Source: AWTP1-9 sp035703165
GTDB lineage: Bacteria > Bacteroidota > Bacteroidia > Chitinophagales > Chitinophagaceae
Direction: 5' to 3'
Assembly: GCA_035703165.1 (NCBI GenBank)
Contig: DASSYR010000043.1
Location: 5,132 to 69,131, forward strand
DNA length: 64,000 nt
Below the pieces are notes generated by a model. That model had not been told where the DNA came from and ran no database searches. It worked only from the letters and a program-made list of their open reading frames with translations. Positions 34,211-44,017 of the stretch are shown here, one piece after another. The position numbers and the translations under genes were made by a program. Position 1 is the stretch's first letter. The number at the start of each line of letters is the position of its first letter.

Positions 34211-35399
34211 TCATAATTTGGGTTATAGTGTCAACTATATCCTTCGCTACCGCTGATTTTGACTTGGTACCAAAATGATACTCTTTTCCCCCACGATCAA
34301 AAATAGTGATTTTGTTAGTGTCATACCCAAAACCGGCCCCTTCGTCCCTGAGAGAATTCATTACAATCATATCAGCGTTTTTGCCATTCAGCTTATTTAA
34401 CGCATATTCCTTTTCATTATTGGTTTCGAGAGCAAAACCTACTAAAAATTGATTGCTTTTCTTTTTCTCTCCAAGGGATTTTAATATGTCTTTAGTTTTT
34501 TTAAACTCAAGCCCCCACACATCATCTTTCTTCTTAATTTTTTCTGTGTTAACTGACACCGGTGTGTAATCTGCAACGGCAGCCGACATCACAGCAATGT
34601 CAGATTCCGGGAAGGTACTCATGCATGCATTGTACATTTCTTCAGCACTTTTAACTCTGATAACCTTTATACCGCTATCAGAAATTTGCTGAGATGATGG
34701 CCCCAAAACAAGGGTAACCTGTGCACCGCGATTATGTAACTCTTTGGCAATCGCAATGCCCATTTTCCCGGTAGAATGATTCCCTACAAAGCGTACAGGA
34801 TCAATAGGCTCATAAGTTGGGCCGGCAGTTACCAAAGCTTTTTTATGCTGAAAACTTTTAGTAGTAAAAAAATTATGGTTTAAATAGGAAAAGATATCTT
34901 CCGGTTCAGCCATTCTGCCTTCACCAACCAGTCCGCTGGCTAATTCTCCACTTTCCACAGGTATCAATTGGTTACCATACGAAAGAATTTTTTCGATATT
35001 TATTTTTGTAGCGGGATGTTTCCACATGTCTTCATCCATAGCCGGAGCCACCACAACAGGGCATGTTGCGGATAAGTAAACGGCCATCAATAAGTTATCA
35101 CAAAACCCATTAGCCATTTTTGACAACGAATTGCAGCTCAGAGGTGCAATTACCATTACATCTGCCCACCTGCCGAGCATAACATGATTGGCCCATGAAT
35201 CTTCGTCAAAGAGCTCAATCAATACTTTGTTTTTTGATAATGTGGAGAGGGTGAGTGGCGAAACAAAATCCTTTGCAGAAGGCGTCATCACAATTTTTAC
35301 TTCGGCACCGGCTTTTACCAATAGCCTTACTAATAAAATGGATTTATAAGCAGCAATGCTACCTGTTATGCCTATTAGTATTTTTTTTCCCTGGAGCAT
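34203..35399 (-). CDS. coaBC: Bifunctional phosphopantothenoylcysteine synthetase/decarboxylase
   Basis: A 398-residue two-domain enzyme of coenzyme A synthesis. The N-terminal CoaC flavoprotein decarboxylase begins KKILIGITGSIAAYKS and has the PASANT-like region (VIAPLSCNSLSKMANGFCDNLL). The C-terminal CoaB synthetase starts near residue 184 (KALVTAGPTYEPIDPVRFVGNHSTGKMG). It lies between rpoZ and porD in the conserved Bacteroidota envelope/transcription operon. Confidence 0.95.
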   Translation of the reverse strand: MLQGKKILIGITGSIAAYKSILLVRLLVKAGAEVKIVMTPSAKDFVSPLTLSTLSKNKVLIELFDEDSWANHVMLGRWADVMVIAPLSCNSLSKMANGFCDNLLMAVYLSATCPVVVAPAMDEDMWKHPATKINIEKILSYGNQLIPVESGELASGLVGEGRMAEPEDIFSYLNHNFFTTKSFQHKKALVTAGPTYEPIDPVRFVGNHSTGKMGIAIAKELHNRGAQVTLVLGPSSQQISDSGIKVIRVKSAEEMYNACMSTFPESDIAVMSAAVADYTPVSVNTEKIKKKDDVWGLEFKKTKDILKSLGEKKKSNQFLVGFALETNNEKEYALNKLNGKNADMIVMNSLRDEGAGFGYDTNKITIFDRGGKEYHFGTKSKSAVAKDIVDTITQIMNA

Positions 35400-35500
35400 T
35401 TTAAGAGAAGAACTTATTGTTGGCGTTAAAAAATATTTCAGTAGCCGTTAGATTTAACAGCCGGTATAAAAACATTAATGGGAAAGCCACATAGCCACTA

Positions 35501-35842
35501 TTAACTAAACAGCTCGTCCTGTGCCTTACGATAATATATTTTATCCTCTAAAAACTCCTGGGTAGCCAGCAATGCCGGGTTGGGCATTCTTTCATAAGCA
35601 CGGGAAATCTCAATCTGTTCTTTATTCTCATGAATTTCTTCCAAGCTATCTGTATGGCTGGCGAATTCCTCAAGCTTATTATGTAGCTCTTCTTTTAATG
35701 AAATATTAATTTGATTAGCTCTTTTAGATACAATGGCAATGGATTCGTAAACATTGCCTGTTTTGGTCTTAATTTCGTTAACATTTTTTGTTTCAACAAC
35801 ATTGCTGGTGTTAGCGCTCCATTGCTTTCTAAGTCTGCTCAT
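35501..35842 (-). CDS. rpoZ: RNA polymerase omega subunit (Bacteroidota type)
   Basis: A 113-residue protein matching the omega-like family of Bacteroidota: TGNVYESIAIVSKRANQI with the conserved omega helix, then an acidic C-terminal region. It supports assembly of RNA polymerase. Its start overlaps the bamD stop by 4 bases, so it is coupled to BamD translation; coaBC follows 100 bases downstream. Confidence 0.88.
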   Translation of the reverse strand: MSRLRKQWSANTSNVVETKNVNEIKTKTGNVYESIAIVSKRANQINISLKEELHNKLEEFASHTDSLEEIHENKEQIEISRAYERMPNPALLATQEFLEDKIYYRKAQDELFS

Positions 35843-36633
35843 TTTGTATTTGTTTTTAAAATATTTTGGGATAAGTTGTAATAACGTTCTGCGTCTTTAA
35901 TTAGTTTACTATCAGGATATCGATCTGCAAAATCATGATATTCAGTAACCACCTGCTCAAATCTTTCTTTTTGTTTTTCTTCTATACTTAAAAGAGCATA
36001 TTCATAGTAAGACCGAATAACCATCAACTTATATTCATCTCCTTTCTGGGTATCCGGAAAATCATTTAATAAATTAGCAAAGGAAATAGCGGCTGCTTTG
36101 TACTGACCTAAGTTAAAGTATAAAACAGCATTCCTGTACGCCTTTAACTCCAATTTTGCTCTACATTCATCTATAACTTTATTAGCCTCCGCAATTCGTA
36201 AAGAACCTGGATGGTTAGCAATAAAAGTTTGCATAGCACCAAGGGCTTTAGCTGTGTTTGTCTGATCCAGGTCTGCTTTAGGCGATTGCTTAAAATAACT
36301 GTAGCAACGCATAAAATCCATCTCCTCTGCCTTCACACTTTTTGGAAATATTTCCAAAAAGTTTTTAAAATAATTTTCCGAACTTATATAGTCCTTTTGA
36401 TAATAAAAACAATATGCATACTTATATACCATATCCTCATATCGCGGGTCGCCTTTATAATAAGTAAACAAATCTTCGTACAACTGTTGTGCTACGCTAT
36501 ACTTTTTATTGGCATAAAATTTTTCAGCCATTCGTAATTTATATTCCGGATTTTTACTTTTAAAAACCTTATTGTATTTGGAACAACTTATTAGCAATAC
36601 CGTAAGCAATAAAAACAGCCATGACTTCTTCAT
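35839..36633 (-). CDS. bamD: Outer membrane assembly lipoprotein BamD
   Basis: A 264-residue lipoprotein (lipobox LLISC at about residue 17) with five TPR-like repeats: KLRMAEKFYANKKYSVAQQLYEDLF, DMVYKYAYCFYYQKDYISSENYFKNFLEIFP and so on. It is the BamD/YfiO component that works with BamA to insert beta-barrels into the outer membrane. It is the first gene of the minus-strand operon bamD-rpoZ-coaBC-porD-DUF4296. Confidence 0.92.
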   Translation of the reverse strand: MKKSWLFLLLTVLLISCSKYNKVFKSKNPEYKLRMAEKFYANKKYSVAQQLYEDLFTYYKGDPRYEDMVYKYAYCFYYQKDYISSENYFKNFLEIFPKSVKAEEMDFMRCYSYFKQSPKADLDQTNTAKALGAMQTFIANHPGSLRIAEANKVIDECRAKLELKAYRNAVLYFNLGQYKAAAISFANLLNDFPDTQKGDEYKLMVIRSYYEYALLSIEEKQKERFEQVVTEYHDFADRYPDSKLIKDAERYYNLSQNILKTNTK

Positions 36634-36730
36634 AAAATGGGCAAAATTAAGGATTTATAGCAAATTTTGAAGTATTACTTAGTCATACCAAAGAAAGGTG
36701 GTTAATCTTTTCCTAATTTGCTTACAATCA

Positions 36731-36757
36731 ATAAAAAACCCCCCATTCGGAGGGTTT
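36731..36757 (-). terminator. Intrinsic terminator after the OmpA-like gene
   Basis: On the minus strand AAACCC and GGGTTT arms close a short GC-rich hairpin followed by a T run (36738-36731). It lies 23 bases after the OmpA-like stop and upstream of bamD, separating the two units. Confidence 0.7.
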
Positions 36758-36779
36758 AAAATATTCTTCCTTAAAAGGA

Positions 36780-38447
36780 CTAATTATTACGGTCAATAGT
36801 TTCGGCAATAATATCAAGAGTGTTTTCTTCACCTGCACCTCCGTCATAAATAACTTCAATCCTTTCTGCACCAATCCCTTCTGTTTCTATAAGATACTTA
36901 ACAACTGCATCTATTCTTTTTTGATTGCGAGACTGGCTGCGTTTATCTGCCAAGGGGTGACCTGCTATTTTAATTTTACAGTTTGGACTCGCTTTCAGCA
37001 TACCGCCAAGACTTGTTAATAAAGATTTTGAGTCACTACTTAGCACGTCAGAACCTTTTTTGAATGTTATTGGTGGAATGAAGCCTAAGTTACATGTAGT
37101 AAGATCTGCTCTTGCTAAACCGGTGAAGCATGTTGAATCAGGACAAGGGCATTTACCTACACCATCTGCATCAACTGGTTGACAGTATGTTGGGGTGATT
37201 TTTTCTTTATCCTTACAGTCCGGAACACCATCTCCATCTGTATCTAAAGAAACACCGTGAGAGTCAACCGGACAGCCATCCGGGGTATTGGGTTCATTAT
37301 CAAACTGATCAGTTATACCATCACCATCAGAATCCGGCAATACCGGCTTAGGAAACAGCATGTGCTGAGGACGATTTAACTCATTATATGCATAATCCAA
37401 TGGATTTAACCACCAAAGTGGTTCAACAGATTTTGAACCAATGTTATAATTTATTCGAAGCGAGGTGTAATGGTAACTATCATAATCTCTTGTCAAAGCA
37501 GCATCACCAAAGGCAGATTCCTGCCATCTTTGACCATCAAGCAAATCGTCTTTTGTTATGGTAATTTTTTCTTCTAATCCTATATTAAAATTTTTAGAAA
37601 GCTTGTATGCAAAGCCAAATCCAAATGTTACAACGGGTTTAAAAGTATTTCCAAATACTTTAGGCCTTCTGTCACCCTGACTTTCAGCCCTGGTTTCATA
37701 AGTGCCATCCAGTCCGTTTTTTAATGCTTTCAAAACATCTTTTCTCTTTTTATATATGTTGGCGCTACTTACCAAAGAGCCAAAAAGCGTATCGTACGGG
37801 TTACCTCTGGCATCCAAAGCATCTATTTTTGTGTCATACGTCATTCCTCCAATACCTGCCAGACCATAAAAAAGGAAACCTGTTTTATTTTTATGAAACC
37901 TTATATTATTCAGCGTGAATATGCCCTCAATGGATAGTTCGTTTATAGTCGTTCTATAATTATAAAAAACCGGGTCGGAAGCTTCATTAATATCAAAAGG
38001 TTGACCGGTTACTGTTCCATAATTTAACCCATCATTAGCACGACGTGGAGCATTGTAATTAAAAAGCCAGGCGGGGTTTTTACCATAATTTGAAGAAACG
38101 GTCCAATCGAGGCCCTTAGCAGTACCATAAAAATATTCTGCTCTTATCGAAAAAATGTATCCCAAAGCCTTTCGCACGGATATTCCCGTACCCAAGGTTG
38201 GTATTCTGGCTGCAACGTCGCTACTTAAAGTAAGAGCTCCTGCGCTAATCCCGATTTCCCATTGATTTCTCGGCTTTGCAGGAAATGCATAATTGTTGTT
38301 TAAAAATTCCTGATGTTGCGGGAGCCTTTTTTTAGGAATAACTGAAGAATCCCTCCAATTATAACCATCCCCCGTAGTTTGTGCTAACGTAGTAGATGCA
38401 ATTATACATAAAAGCCAAACTAAGAAGGTGTATTTTTTGCTTGCCAT
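36780..38447 (-). CDS. OmpA-family protein with thrombospondin type 3 repeats
   Basis: A 555-residue outer membrane protein. A signal peptide (1-22) is followed by a beta-barrel-like N-terminal domain of about 330 residues, a calcium-binding type 3 linker (DSDGDGITDQFD, DTDGDGVPDCKD) around residues 375-415, and an OmpA-like C-terminal domain (about 455-555) that tethers the outer membrane to peptidoglycan. The usual LSxxRAxxV helix reads as SQSRNQKRIDAVVKYL, a mild departure. It is a single gene with its own terminator and probably serves as a structural porin-like protein. Confidence 0.88.
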   Translation of the reverse strand: MASKKYTFLVWLLCIIASTTLAQTTGDGYNWRDSSVIPKKRLPQHQEFLNNNYAFPAKPRNQWEIGISAGALTLSSDVAARIPTLGTGISVRKALGYIFSIRAEYFYGTAKGLDWTVSSNYGKNPAWLFNYNAPRRANDGLNYGTVTGQPFDINEASDPVFYNYRTTINELSIEGIFTLNNIRFHKNKTGFLFYGLAGIGGMTYDTKIDALDARGNPYDTLFGSLVSSANIYKKRKDVLKALKNGLDGTYETRAESQGDRRPKVFGNTFKPVVTFGFGFAYKLSKNFNIGLEEKITITKDDLLDGQRWQESAFGDAALTRDYDSYHYTSLRINYNIGSKSVEPLWWLNPLDYAYNELNRPQHMLFPKPVLPDSDGDGITDQFDNEPNTPDGCPVDSHGVSLDTDGDGVPDCKDKEKITPTYCQPVDADGVGKCPCPDSTCFTGLARADLTTCNLGFIPPITFKKGSDVLSSDSKSLLTSLGGMLKASPNCKIKIAGHPLADKRSQSRNQKRIDAVVKYLIETEGIGAERIEVIYDGGAGEENTLDIIAETIDRNN

Positions 38448-38656
38448 AATTTGCTAAATTTAATTGGGTTTGTCCTAAAAACACGTAGTCATATTGCAAA
38501 AATAATTATAGTGAGCCAAAATCCAAACTTTTTAACCAAAAACCTTTGTGAGCTACCGTTATTATTTAGGTGAGACAACCCAAAAGAGCTAAATGATGCA
38601 TTTCTGCAAAAATCTTCTCATATAAGTTTAGTATGAAGTAAATTGCCGGTTCATAC

Positions 38657-39619
38657 ATGAAAGAGGTAAAAGATTTAATAAAAGAAGAATTGCTCCTTTT
38701 TGAAGAGAAATTTAATACGTCTGTTTCCAGCCGTGTGGCGTTATTAGACAGGATTATGAGATTCATTATCAAGAGAAAAGGAAAGCAACTCAGGCCTATG
38801 TTTGTTTTTTTGAGTGCTAAGTTAAATGGTACTATAAACGATTCTACTTACCGTGCTGCTTCTTTAGTTGAAATTCTTCACACGGCAACTTTGGTTCATG
38901 ATGATGTGGTAGATGAATCTTTTGAAAGAAGGGGCTTTTTTTCAATAAATGCTTTGTGGAAAAATAAAATAGCCGTATTGGTGGGTGACTATCTTTTGTC
39001 AAAAGGTCTGTTACTTTCGCTTGAAAATAATGATTATAAAATCCTTCAAATACTTTCTACCGCTGTAAAACAAATGAGTGAGGGTGAGTTGCTTCAAATT
39101 GAAAAATCCAGAAATCTAAATTTGAAAGAAGATATTTATTTCGAAATTATTCGTACTAAAACGGCCTCCCTTCTATCTTCAGCTTGCGCAGCAGGAGCCT
39201 ATTCTACTTGTTTTGACGATCAAATAGCTGAAAAAATGCGATTATTTGGAGAAAAAGTTGGTATCGCCTTTCAAATTAAAGACGATTTATTTGATTACGG
39301 GAATGCAGGCATAGGAAAACCTACGGGTAACGATATCAAAGAGAAAAAGCTTACTCTCCCACTTATTTATACTTTAAACAACTGTAATGAAACCATTAAA
39401 AGAAAAATTGTTTATATAGTAAAAAATCAAAATCGCAATAAAGAAAAAGTAAAATGGGTGATTGAACAAGTGGTAAATCACGGTGGTATTAATTATGCAG
39501 AGAAAAAAATGCATGAGTATAAAAACGAAGCACTAACCCTTTTGGCTGATCTTCCTGACAATTCTATACGAAACGGGTTGAAATTGTTGGTTGAATATAC
39601 AACTGAAAGAAAATTCTAA
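38657..39619 (+). CDS. All-trans polyprenyl diphosphate synthase
   Basis: A 320-residue prenyltransferase. The first Asp-rich motif is HDDVVDE (D82, D83, D86), the second is QIKDDLFDYG (about residue 209), and GKQLRP contacts the diphosphate. It probably makes the long side chain of menaquinone, which fits the mqn genes found here. Farnesyl- or geranylgeranyl-length products cannot be excluded from sequence alone. recJ follows 30 bases downstream. Confidence 0.9.
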   Translation: MKEVKDLIKEELLLFEEKFNTSVSSRVALLDRIMRFIIKRKGKQLRPMFVFLSAKLNGTINDSTYRAASLVEILHTATLVHDDVVDESFERRGFFSINALWKNKIAVLVGDYLLSKGLLLSLENNDYKILQILSTAVKQMSEGELLQIEKSRNLNLKEDIYFEIIRTKTASLLSSACAAGAYSTCFDDQIAEKMRLFGEKVGIAFQIKDDLFDYGNAGIGKPTGNDIKEKKLTLPLIYTLNNCNETIKRKIVYIVKNQNRNKEKVKWVIEQVVNHGGINYAEKKMHEYKNEALTLLADLPDNSIRNGLKLLVEYTTERKF

Positions 39620-39649
39620 CCCCAAAATCCAAAATTTCGGGGATTTTTT

Positions 39650-41350
39650 ATGAACAAAAGATGGAAAATACTTTCTGCTGATACTGAAAAAGTAAACTCC
39701 CTTTACTCGTCGCTTAAAGTGCATTTTGCCATCTGTAAAATACTGGTTCAGCGAGGCATTGATACTTACGAAAAAGCAAAACAATATTTCCGTCCAAAAC
39801 TAAGTGACTTACATGATCCTTTATTAATGAAGGATATGCAAAAAGCTATTGACCGCATTTTGCTTGGTTTTCAAAAAAGAGAAAAAATACTGGTGTTTGG
39901 CGATTATGATGTGGACGGCACCACTGCTGTAGCCTGTATGTACCAGTTTCTCCGCAATATTTATGAGCCTTCTTTACTGGAGTTTTACATACCACATCGT
40001 TACCGGGAAGGTTATGGCATTTCAAAAGCGGGTATTGATTATGCAAAGAATAATGATTTTTCATTAATCATTTCTTTAGACTGTGGAATAAAATCGGTTG
40101 ACTTAATTGAGTATGCCAAATCAATTGGCATTGAGTTCATTGTATGCGATCATCATTTACCGGATACGGTACTTCCCCCTGCAGTTGCTATTTTAAATCC
40201 TAAACAAAAAGATTGCGGTTATCCTTATAAAGAATTATGCGGTTGTGGTGTAGGATTTAAATTAATAACAGCCTTAGCAAAAAATTTTGGGTTTGCAGAT
40301 GAATTTATTTTTGAATACTTAGATTTAGCGGCTACAGCAATTGCGGCAGATATTGTTCCGGTTACAGGAGAAAACAGGATTCTTGCTTTTCATGGATTAA
40401 AAAAAGCCAATGAAAATCCTAACCGGGGTATTAAAGCCTTAAAAAAATTAAGTGGTTTGCAAAAAGATATGCATATCACTGACCTGGTATTTATTATCGC
40501 TCCCCGTGTTAATGCAGCCGGCAGGATGGACGATGCCACTAAAGCAGTACAAATGTTTATTGCTAATACAGATGAGGAAGCAGAAAATTTTGCAGAAATG
40601 CTTCATAGTGATAATACAGATCGCAGAGAAGCGGATAGTAGTATAACAGAAGAAGCATTGGCCATTATTAACAATAACGAACAATTAATCAACCGGAAAT
40701 CAACCGTAGTATATCAGCCGCACTGGCATAAAGGTGTAGTGGGGATTGTTGCTTCCAGGCTGATTGAATATTACTATAGACCCACTATTGTGTTAACACA
40801 AAGTGGTGAGGTTTTTGCAGGAAGTGCCCGAAGCATTCCGGGCTTTAATTTGTATGAAGCGATACACGCATGCCGTGAGCATTTGCTGGGCTATGGAGGA
40901 CATTTTGCCGCAGCAGGTTTAACTTTGTTACCCGAACAAATAGAACTGTTTAGCAAAAAGTTTGAGGAAGTTGTTTCAACCACGATTAAACCTGAGCTAC
41001 TGGTTCCTGAAATTATAATTGATGCAGAAATAGAATTTAAAGACATAAAGCAACCTTTCTATAATATTCTTGCGCAAATGGAACCATACGGACCTGAAAA
41101 TATGCGACCCGTTTTTATTTCAAAAAGAATTATGGATACGGGTTGGAGCAGAATCGTAAAGGAGCAACATATAAAATTTGTTGTTACACAGGGAAATTAT
41201 ACAGTAAATGGCATTGGTTTTAATATGGCAGATAAGCTCCCTTTATTGCAAATGAAAAAACCAATGGATATTGTTTATACACTTTATGAAAACGAATGGA
41301 ATGGAAGTAAATCCATCCAGTTAAAGGTGATTGACCTACGTTTATCATAA
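39650..41350 (+). CDS. recJ: Single-stranded-DNA-specific exonuclease RecJ
   Basis: A 566-residue DHH-family 5'-3' exonuclease of recombination and mismatch repair. The DHH domain shows FGDYDVDGTTA (motif I), LDCGIK (II) and CDHHLPD (III); the DHHA1 domain has GGHFAAAGLT; the C-terminal OB-type region follows. The size is normal for Bacteroidota RecJ. The next gene begins at or just after its stop codon. Confidence 0.94.
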   Translation: MNKRWKILSADTEKVNSLYSSLKVHFAICKILVQRGIDTYEKAKQYFRPKLSDLHDPLLMKDMQKAIDRILLGFQKREKILVFGDYDVDGTTAVACMYQFLRNIYEPSLLEFYIPHRYREGYGISKAGIDYAKNNDFSLIISLDCGIKSVDLIEYAKSIGIEFIVCDHHLPDTVLPPAVAILNPKQKDCGYPYKELCGCGVGFKLITALAKNFGFADEFIFEYLDLAATAIAADIVPVTGENRILAFHGLKKANENPNRGIKALKKLSGLQKDMHITDLVFIIAPRVNAAGRMDDATKAVQMFIANTDEEAENFAEMLHSDNTDRREADSSITEEALAIINNNEQLINRKSTVVYQPHWHKGVVGIVASRLIEYYYRPTIVLTQSGEVFAGSARSIPGFNLYEAIHACREHLLGYGGHFAAAGLTLLPEQIELFSKKFEEVVSTTIKPELLVPEIIIDAEIEFKDIKQPFYNILAQMEPYGPENMRPVFISKRIMDTGWSRIVKEQHIKFVVTQGNYTVNGIGFNMADKLPLLQMKKPMDIVYTLYENEWNGSKSIQLKVIDLRLS

Positions 41351-41351
41351 A

Positions 41352-42029
41352 TTGAATGTATTTAATTATATACGGTATTTTTTTTACCTGGCTTTTAACT
41401 GGAACCCGGTTCTTGCCTGCTTTGTTATTTATCACGAATTAAGAGGTGAAAAAAAATACAAATTGCATACCTCTGGTTACAATTTATTAAAAAAACTAAT
41501 TAAAGAAGGAGTTGATATTAGCCATGCCACGATGTATATGCCGGCTAATTACTTTGTGCTTGAAAAACTATTCAACAAGTTAACGATAACTCCCGGCAAT
41601 AATTGTATTGTTGACATTGGTTGTGGAAAGGGTAGAGTATTAATCGTTGCAGCTTACTATGGCTTTAAAAAAATAACAGGTGTAGAGTTTTCAAAAACAT
41701 TTTGTGCCAGAGCAAACCAAATAATTCAATCAAAAAAATCAGTGTTTCCTGATGTTACTTTTGGTATTGTTAATCAGGATGCCGCTACCTATATTATTCC
41801 TGATGAAACAACTACTATCTTCCTATACAATCCATTTGATGAAGAAGTAATGAAAAAAGTGATTTTGAACATAGAGGAGAGTTTAAACCGAAAACCCAGG
41901 AGCCTGATAGTGATTTATGTAAACCCACAGGCAAAACACCTTTTTTTACAGTCCGGCTTTAAGGAAATTTTTTACTGTAAGAAATTAAAATACCTGGAGG
42001 GCTGTATATTAGAAAAAAAGCCCGGCTAA
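41352..42029 (+). CDS. Class I SAM-dependent methyltransferase
   Basis: A protein of about 225 residues. An N-terminal helical region precedes a Rossmann domain with VDIGCGKGRVLIVAAYYG (SAM-binding motif I) and an acidic residue in VEFSKT, then FLYNPFD as motif IV. The substrate is unknown. No ATG starts the frame; I chose TTG 41352, one base after the recJ stop, while TTG 41331 would overlap recJ by 20 bases. Its last bases form one arm of the htpG terminator. Confidence 0.78.
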   Translation: MNVFNYIRYFFYLAFNWNPVLACFVIYHELRGEKKYKLHTSGYNLLKKLIKEGVDISHATMYMPANYFVLEKLFNKLTITPGNNCIVDIGCGKGRVLIVAAYYGFKKITGVEFSKTFCARANQIIQSKKSVFPDVTFGIVNQDAATYIIPDETTTIFLYNPFDEEVMKKVILNIEESLNRKPRSLIVIYVNPQAKHLFLQSGFKEIFYCKKLKYLEGCILEKKPG

Positions 42030-42036
42030 ACCGGGC
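42013..42036 (-). terminator. Intrinsic terminator of htpG, overlapping a coding end
   Basis: On the minus strand a perfect 6-bp GCCCGG stem with a 5-base loop is followed by seven T's (42019-42013), 8 bases after the htpG stop. The hairpin covers the last codons and the stop of the opposing methyltransferase gene (TAA in the loop). Confidence 0.75.
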
Positions 42037-42043
42037 CTCTGTT

Positions 42044-43894
42044 TTACTCAGTCAAAATTATTTTTGATTTTTCTTCTCCTTTTAATAAATCTACGCTACG
42101 GCTTATAAACTCTGTTAGTTTATTTCCTTTTAACAGGCCTTGTGATAATAAAGCAAGATCTGCCAAGTTGTGTACAATTTTTTCTTGTTTTTCTTTATTA
42201 GCTTCGCCCAGGAGGTTTTGATAAATAGGATGATTCCCATTTATAGTAAGGGTTACCTCATCGGGCATATTAGCGTAAAAATTACTCATTGACCCACTTA
42301 CGGCAGCCATATCTTTCATTCTTCTCATAAACTCTGGTCTTGTAGCCACAACGGGAGCTTCGTCCGGATTTAATCCTTTCACTTCTACTGTAACATGCAA
42401 ATCCTGTTCAGACAAGGTAAAAAGTGATTTAAGTTTTTCTTCTTCTTCTTTATTTAACACAATCGAAGTCAGCTCCTGCTTATCAATTAAATTATCCACT
42501 ACATCCGCATCTACCCTCACAAAATGAACATTTTCCCATTTCATTTCCATTTGATTAATAAAAGCGGCATCTACAATAGTTTCTAACTTAATCACCGTAT
42601 ATCCTTTGTTTTTGCAAGCTCTAATATAACTATCCTGTTGTACGGGGTTTGTTGTATATAAAATCACCAGTTTTCCTTCTTTATTTTTTTGCAAAGTCTC
42701 GGTTATGGCCCTGTATTCTTCTAACGTATAAAATTTCCCGCTTTCCACACTTTCCATTATATGAAACTTATTAGCTTTTTCCAGAAATTTATCATCAGTC
42801 ATCATCCCGTACTTTACAAATAGCCCGAGGCTTTCCCATTTTTCTTCAAATGATTTTCTTTCTTTAATAAAAATTTCCTCCAGCTTATCAGCTACTTTTT
42901 TAGTAATATGGTTATTTATTTTTTTAACACTTGGATCGCCTTGCAGGTAACTGCGGCTTACATTTAAGGGTATATCCGGACTATCAATAACTCCTTGTAA
43001 CAGCATTAAAAATTCGGGTACTATATCTTTTACCTCATCGGTAACAAAAACCTGGTTGCAATACAATTGAATTTTATCCTTTTGTATTTCGTAGCTCTGC
43101 TTTATTTTAGGGAAATATAAAATTCCCGTAAGATGGAAGGGATAATCTACATTCAAGTGTATCCAAAAAAGCGGTGTTTCGTTAAAAGGATATAAATCTT
43201 TATAAAAACCCTGATAGTCTTCTACTGTTAATTCTGATGGTTTTTTTGTCCAGGCAGGAGTTGTATTATTCACCTGCTTTTCTTCAAAAAAAATGGGAAC
43301 GGGTAAAAACCGACAAAACTTGTTCAGCATACTGCTTAGCCTGTGCGCATCTAAAAATTCTTTACTATCATCATTTATGTACAATACAACATCTGTTCCT
43401 CTAGTTTTTTTATCTGTTTCGTCCAATGAATATTCCGGGCTACCATCGCATTCCCATTTCACTGCTTTCGCATCTTCTCTAAAACTTTTGGTTACCACCT
43501 CTACTTTATCACTAACCATAAAAGAAGAATAGAAGCCCAACCCAAATTTTCCTATAATATTGTTTTCATTCTGTCCCTGGTATTTCTTCACAAACTCTTC
43601 CGCACCGCTAAAGGCCACCTGGTTAATGTATTTTTCAACTTCCTCAGCTGTCATACCAATACCTGTGTCAGAAATAGTAATGGTTTTAGCATTGGTGTCC
43701 AACTTTACATCAATTCTTAACTCCCCTAAATCTCCTTTTGCCTCCCCGATGGAAGAAAGTGTTTTTAATTTTTGAGTGGCGTCCACAGCATTACTAATCA
43801 ATTCCCTAAGAAATATTTCGTGATCGCTGTAAAGAAATTTTTTAATGATAGGGAAAATATTTTCTGTTTGTACCCTTATATTTCCTTTGTGCAT
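42044..43894 (-). CDS. htpG: Molecular chaperone HtpG (Hsp90)
   Basis: A 616-residue ATP-dependent chaperone. The GHKL ATPase domain shows ELISNAVDA, ISDTGIGMT and IGKFGLGFYSSFMV; the middle domain and C-terminal dimerisation domain are intact. The start is ATG 43894 (MHKGNIRVQTENIFP), where Hsp90 sequences begin; 15 further in-frame codons upstream are not conserved. It follows the HDAC-family gene by 123 bases on the same strand and may have its own promoter. Confidence 0.95.
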   Translation of the reverse strand: MHKGNIRVQTENIFPIIKKFLYSDHEIFLRELISNAVDATQKLKTLSSIGEAKGDLGELRIDVKLDTNAKTITISDTGIGMTAEEVEKYINQVAFSGAEEFVKKYQGQNENNIIGKFGLGFYSSFMVSDKVEVVTKSFREDAKAVKWECDGSPEYSLDETDKKTRGTDVVLYINDDSKEFLDAHRLSSMLNKFCRFLPVPIFFEEKQVNNTTPAWTKKPSELTVEDYQGFYKDLYPFNETPLFWIHLNVDYPFHLTGILYFPKIKQSYEIQKDKIQLYCNQVFVTDEVKDIVPEFLMLLQGVIDSPDIPLNVSRSYLQGDPSVKKINNHITKKVADKLEEIFIKERKSFEEKWESLGLFVKYGMMTDDKFLEKANKFHIMESVESGKFYTLEEYRAITETLQKNKEGKLVILYTTNPVQQDSYIRACKNKGYTVIKLETIVDAAFINQMEMKWENVHFVRVDADVVDNLIDKQELTSIVLNKEEEEKLKSLFTLSEQDLHVTVEVKGLNPDEAPVVATRPEFMRRMKDMAAVSGSMSNFYANMPDEVTLTINGNHPIYQNLLGEANKEKQEKIVHNLADLALLSQGLLKGNKLTEFISRSVDLLKGEEKSKIILTE

Positions 43895-44017
43895 AATATA
43901 ATTTTTTTTGCTGTTCTCTTTTTTCAAATAAAATGCCAATCCATTTTTAGTGACAGGATGGCAAGTTTTATTAACGATTTGCCCTGTTTTATGAATATCT
44001 CTGATATTTTGTAAGCC

